Below, one piece after another: positions 59,330 to 64,000 of a DNA stretch of 64,000 nucleotides. The DNA comes from Syncephalastrum monosporum B8922 (Eukaryota; Mucoromycota; Mucoromycetes; Mucorales; Syncephalastraceae). The position numbers and the translations under genes were made by a program. Each line of letters starts with the position of its first letter. Within the stretch, counting starts at the first letter, position 1. The notes beneath the pieces were generated by a model. The model saw only the letters and a program-made list of their open reading frames with translations, searched no databases and was not told the DNA's origin. The DNA is taken from the NCBI GenBank assembly GCA_000697355.1, contig JNEN01001161.1, positions 248,001-312,000 of the forward strand. The letters run 5' to 3'.

Positions 59330-62300
59330 TTAAATAGGCTGGTAGAAGCCCACGCTCTTCCAGTAATCGAGCTGTTTGCCTAGAAGCTTGGCATCAAAAG
59401 GAGGAGCCGCGGCCAGGGCGGGAGCTTCTTGAACGGTCATGTCAGTATCAAAGATAGGCATCTTGAAGGACTTGGTAAAGTTGTTTTCGTAGAAACCCAA
59501 GAGCTTATAAGCAGGGTTCTCCTGGTCCTCGGCAAGTGCTTCTACCCAGTCAGCAGGAGCCATGGTCTCGAAGTCTATGCCGCACTCCTTCATTGAGCTG
59601 AGGACATCTGACCAAGTGACTGTGTTGGGATTGACAATGTGGTAGACTTTGCCAGCGACTTCAGCAGCGGTCTTGTCGGCTGTGCTCAGCATAATTTCAA
59701 AGATACCAGTAGCAGCGTGGTCGACAGGCAACCAGTCAATCTCGGTCTCAATAGCAGGCATCTTCCTCATTACAGAGCCGCCACCGACAATCAGGAGAGG
59801 GTACTGTTCGCTGGTGTTCCAGGCGCCGTTGATGGTGTCACCGCAGACTTGACCCATGCGCTTTACAATGCAAGGAAAGTTCTTCTCGCGCGTCAAATAG
59901 TTGAAAAGGTGCTCAACCACGTATTTGGACATGGCATAGCCAATAGGCATGCAAACGTGAGGATCCATCTCCGGATGGGTCTCGGGGATGCGGGGTGTAC
60001 CGCGCGCAGTCATGGCACTGACACTGGAGATGGTGTGGACGTACATGGGGTCGACCTCACGGTGAGCAAACTTCAGCAGGTTGTACATGCCACGAATACA
60101 CTCCTTGTCAAAGTGGGAAATGGGCTGGTTAAAGTCCAACAGCCAAGCGCAGGCCTGTACCATAGTAACTTCCTGCTTGAGACGGTCATAGGTGGCAGTG
60201 TCCCACCCGAGTCTGGGCGCGTCGAGCTTCATAGGAAGGACTTCAAGCTTGTCATTGCTCAGGAGCGAGACGTCCAGACGGCGATCCTGGAAGGTCTTGA
60301 CGAGACGATCAAAGAGTTGATCCTGCTTGCCGCGGACAAGCGCAATGACCTTCTTGACGCGGGATGACTTGAGCATATCACTTAACATGAATGAGCCAAG
60401 GGATCCGGTGGCACCCGTGAGGAGGACAACGTGCTGCCGGTTGGGGTTGTTTTCAGACTTGCGAGCGACAGAAAAATCCTTATCAGCGCGCTTGAGATAA
60501 TCCTCCAGAAGGGCCTGGGTCTCTTGATACCGATCTTCAAGGGCAGCCTTGTCGTCTTTGATGCTGCCGTCACGGAGGGATAAAAGAGCAGTGGCGAGAT
60601 CAGCGATACTTGGGTGATCAAAGACGATGTTGGTGGGCACGTTGTCAAAAGCCTCGCTCATGCGATTGCGGAGCTGAATCGAGAGTAGCGAGTTAAGACC
60701 AAAGTCGAAGAGGGACTCGTCCAGGGCCTTGGCAATAACGGCTCGGTCCTTTTGCAGCACCTGGGCGGAGGCGTCGACCAAAAAGTTCTGCGTGTCCTCC
60801 ACAGACCAGCTTGCTACGATGCTTTTATCTACGCTGCCACTCGATGTCTTGGGACCTTCCAGGAAATCATGGTACATCTTTTCAATGGCATCGCTGAAGC
60901 GCTCAATTGAACGCTTGCGGATAACGGTACCCTTATCGGTGGAGACAAGATGCTGGTCGAGAGGCAGAATGTAGACCATCTGGGGTAGGAGAGTACTGTG
61001 GCTGGGTGCCTTCAAGTTGGCTTCTTTGACGACAGCCTGGACCTGGTCGAGCATCTCTTGTGGTGTGTACTTTATGGCCTCCTTCAGCTCAAGTTCGACA
61101 AGGGCAGCCGTGCACTGGCGGCCTTCACCGATGACGGTGCATTGGTGGACAAGTGGGATACTGGTGATACTGTGCTCCATCGGGGTTGGGTTCGTCTTTT
61201 CACCATTCTCCATCACAAGAGTATCATCCTGACGGCCAACGTGGCGCCAATAGCCGGGGTTTTCGAGATCTTTTTGGAAGAGGTCATTGGTGGCATAGTC
61301 ACCATTGGCACGGTTAGCAACACCGGTGGCCATGAAGGGCGAACTACCCTTGACAAGCAAGTGGTAGACGCCGTTGGCCTCGTCGAAAGGCTCCCAGTCG
61401 CAATAGGGCTCGACAGAGTCGACAGGGCGGAGCAGGACCCAGTTCTTGAAGTTGTCGGACATGTTGCAGCACGCAAACACGTTGATTTCTACATAGTAAA
61501 GAAGTCAGATATCAGGCTTGTAGGTAATCGAGATTAAAGAGATACTTACCAGTTGTTCCGTACAAGTTGCGGATATTGATACCTTGTGAATGAAAGTAGT
61601 CACCAACTTCAGGCTTCAAAGCAGCGCCACCATATCTAACATGGCGAGATGATTAATTCATTGCTCAGAAAGAAAAGCAGAGAATGATGGTAATACTTAC
61701 GCGATGTACTTGACTCTCTGTAGAGCACTGGTTTCGTTTGTAGTTTGAACGTAACTTGCAAGTTGGTCAAGAACGAGCGGAGGGGCAGCCATGAGAGTGA
61801 CATTGAGCTTGTCGCAGATGGAGGTAATCTCACGTGGTTGAGGGGGTAGCCGATCAAGGATAACGCTGCTACCACCCACAATGACCTGGCTAAGTACGTT
61901 GTAAGCACCAAATAAATGGAACCTAAGCATACGTCAGCATGACCGAATTAGTATTGTGTCATTAGAAAAAGTAGACAACATCCTTACAGAGGAAGACAGC
62001 TAAGCATAACATCCGTAGCCGCAGGACCCAGCTCAGGACTATGGGTCTTGACCTGGATGTTCACACTTTGGATAGCACAGAACCAGAAACGGTTGCTCAA
62101 ACGGATCGGCTTCGGGAAGGAAGTGGAGCCGGAGCTACATCATACAAATCAGTGGAAACGTTCCTTTTTCGCAGATAGAGCACGTACCTGTGAATAATCA
62201 TGGCAATCTTTTCGATATCATCATGAGTATACTTGCGGTCCAAAATGTTGTCGGCCTGAGGATTGCGGGGCTCATTTAGAATGGCATCAATATTAAAGCT

Positions 62301-62750
62301 GGGGATGACATGGGTGCGGCAGTTGCCGCACTCTGCCGCGACAGATTGGATCATGTCTTCATATTTAGCCGTGGACGCAATAAAGTTCGATCCCGTCTTC
62401 TGGATGAGGTTCACATTGGCAGGCAGCGAGTTACGCGGGGACAGGGCCATGAAGGTAACGCGAAGCTTCATAAAGGCGAGCATAGCAATGAGATAGTTGA
62501 TGGAGTGATCCGCTATGAAGCCAACGGTGTCCACACCCTTGACGTCCTGGGCCCATTGGCAAGCGACGTTCGTCGCCAAATGATCAATTTCACCATACGT
62601 CAGGGACCTGTAATCACCACCCGAGGATGGAGTATACCAAGCAAAGACGTTGTCACTGAAATGTGCAAATTGTTTCTCCAGTAGATTAATCAAGGCGTAA
62701 TCTTCTGAGTATTGGAAAGCGAATTGCTCAATGGTGTTGGACACAGTCAT
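59330..62750 (-). CDS. NRPS-like reductase (adenylation, carrier, thioester reductase)
   Basis: Five exons (62188-62750, 61988-62134, 61701-61922, 61550-61635, 59330-61488) give 1058 residues, the usual size for fungal stand-alone A-T-R carboxylic acid reductases. The adenylation domain has SSGSTSFPKP (core A3, across intron 1), AYGGAALKPEVGD and NLYGTTE. The carrier domain has the phosphopantetheine Ser in FDFGLNSLLSIQLRNRM. The reductase domain has VVLLTGATGSLGSFML (NADP-binding GxxGxxG) and GYAMSKYVVEHL (Tyr-x3-Lys catalytic pair), with SSVSAM before it. Such enzymes activate a carboxylic acid as AMP ester, load it on the carrier and release it as aldehyde. No condensation domain is present, and it is not Lys2 as far as I can judge. 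The acid substrate is unknown. No neighbouring biosynthetic genes are visible. Confidence 0.92.
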
Positions 62751-64000
62751 GGTAGTATGTTAGGAGGTGTAGTGAATGCAAAGGATATGAAGATATGATA
62801 TGAATATGAAGATGTGACCAAGAATATTCTGTTGTTAGAAGAACCTGTTTATATATGCTAGTGTGTGTGGGTGAAATTGATCTGGGTATGCCCAGCCGGA
62901 AGATGAGGATGTAGAATATTTGGCCGGGATCAACTGCTGCTAAAGATTTGCCCGCTTGCATTTTTGCCATTAAAGGGTCTTTCACTGGTAATTTTCGAGG
63001 TCCGGGGAACATCCTTGGTTTGAAGGAGCAAAAATCGAAGGGAGTAGCGTTAAATTATCAGCCGGACCATGAGGCAATGTAAGAAGCTTCTGCTGCATGT
63101 CCAGCTGCTGGAATGCGGGTGTGGCAAACAGATTTATGGCTGTATATCTCTCGGGGGGAGGGGTGTATGGGGGACCTGCCAAGTCTCGTGTAATGAAATA
63201 GGGATCGGGAATCGCCGAACAGAAAAAAATCGCCGCTTATTCTTCTCCCAGATCGCCCTCTTCGAGGTGGGACAAGGCTTTCCCGACCGGTCAGCGACCC
63301 TGCACAGCTATTACAATATGCCACTTTCTTCTTCCACCAGTTTATATGTGGGTGCTGTATATCTTATGCACGGACTTCGAAATGCTCGTGAATTCTTCTT
63401 CTTTGACCTAAGTTGACTTCCCAGAAGTTGTCACCTTGTACTCTTTGCTGCTGCTACTACGGCTTGTGCTGTATCCTTTCCATATGTGTGGTGAGAAGCG
63501 CGGAGCAACCGGTACTTCTGCTATCAGCTATAATCGTGACATACTACTGGCTCATGGTATATTATTTCTCAGCTTCGCAGAGGAGTGCTAAATTTTTCAC
63601 AGCTAATAAGGGATGGTTCTCATTTTCCCGTTACAACCTGAACCTACACAAGGCACAAAGAAAACCCGAGCAGCTAAAACACCAAATACGTAAGTAAATA
63701 TACGAATGAAAAAGGGCAAAATGTACGAAGCAAGTAAAGCATATGATGCCAAAGTTATCTGTTAACGTCTGTTTGATGTAAGATGAGCATGTGCTTACAA
63801 TGCATGGTGAGACCATCGAAGGGGTATTGTGACAAAAAAGCATGCTTAATTGGTTCAACCTCGCTCCATAGGTACGGCATGCTTTCGGTTGATCACTTTA
63901 GCGCGCAAAGGTTCGGACTGTCCGCCCGCGCACGCTACAGTGCTATCATTGGCGACACAGGGCGAAGGTCATGTACAGACTAACTTTTTTTTCGACCCTG
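62751..64000. other. Right-edge region without a supported gene
   Basis: Holds the promoter of the reductase gene. ORFs at 63058-63416 on both strands and at 63413-63697 (+) show no domain or splice chain. The last ~120 bases are more GC-rich (GCGCGCAAAGG, CCGCCCGCGCACGC) and could be the start of another locus beyond the edge, but nothing is assignable. Confidence 0.45.
62848..62855 (-). promoter_or_regulatory. TATA-like box of the NRPS-like reductase gene
   Basis: TATATAAA on the minus strand lies ~98 bp upstream of the start codon at 62750, a usual spacing for a regulated fungal promoter. The leader between them is A/T-rich with CT-type tracts on the sense strand. Confidence 0.5.

Noticed and set aside
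59639..61537. Plus-strand ORFs of 242 and 179 codons opposite the NRPS-like reductase
   Set aside because: No motif, and they lie wholly over conserved reductase and carrier sequence on the other strand.
63058..63416. Overlapping ORFs on both strands near the right edge
   Set aside because: Neither shows a motif or plausible splicing; kept only as intergenic sequence.

Overview
The window looks like nuclear DNA of a filamentous fungus, most likely an early-diverging zygomycete (Mucoromycota, Mucorales-like). This is inferred from dense spliced genes with 41-77 bp GT..AG introns, fungal-type regulators (Hpc2, Bre1, separase, a UPF0658 Golgi protein), pyrimidine-rich promoters, and a mixture of DIRS-like, LINE and Tc1/mariner-type remnants. 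No species can be named from the sequence alone.

Layout. 1-1370: no convincing gene. 1371-4270 (+): condensin subunit CND2 (eight exons). 6647-8033 (+): fungal protein of unknown function, convergent with 8761-10460 (-), an ankyrin protein with an RVxF motif directly before its C-terminal ankyrins, as in the myosin-phosphatase targeting subunit. 12527-14104 (+): UPF0658-type multi-span Golgi protein. 16136-18707 (+): a membrane protein that appears to join a rhomboid-like bundle to a PGAP4-like glycosyltransferase. 19015-21306 (+): Hpc2/ubinuclein, a subunit of the HIRA histone chaperone. 22060-27520: transposon-rich island with a LINE on the minus strand (ORF1 frameshifted, ORF2 cut off at the RT active site) and two diverged ~600 bp tandem repeats, followed by an intact tRNA-Trp(CCA) at 27714-27786.

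28940-48959 is a compact run of six minus-strand housekeeping genes: RFC1, an AAGAB/p34-like adaptor chaperone, an MBOAT lysophospholipid acyltransferase, the H2B ubiquitin ligase Bre1, separase, and an isoprenylcysteine-methylesterase-like alpha/beta hydrolase. With CND2 and Hpc2, five of the genes act on chromosome replication, packaging or segregation, but nothing in the sequence shows they are co-regulated.

49260-58700 is a second accessory island. It holds perfect 165 bp tandem repeats open in both strands, a ~430-590 bp direct duplication 3.1 kb apart, a small spliced gene of 97 aa, a Tc1/mariner transposase remnant joined to a 5'-truncated DIRS-like element (RT, RNase H, methylase-like and broken tyrosine-recombinase regions, plus a 58 bp perfect inverted repeat at its right end), and a decayed gene whose PD-(D/E)XK-like motif is broken by a stop codon. 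59330-62750 (-) is an intact NRPS-like reductase (adenylation, carrier, thioester reductase). The rest, to 64000, shows no supported gene.

Exon boundaries were read by eye from splice consensus, frame continuity and family motifs. No database search was run, so family names rest on recognised motifs.
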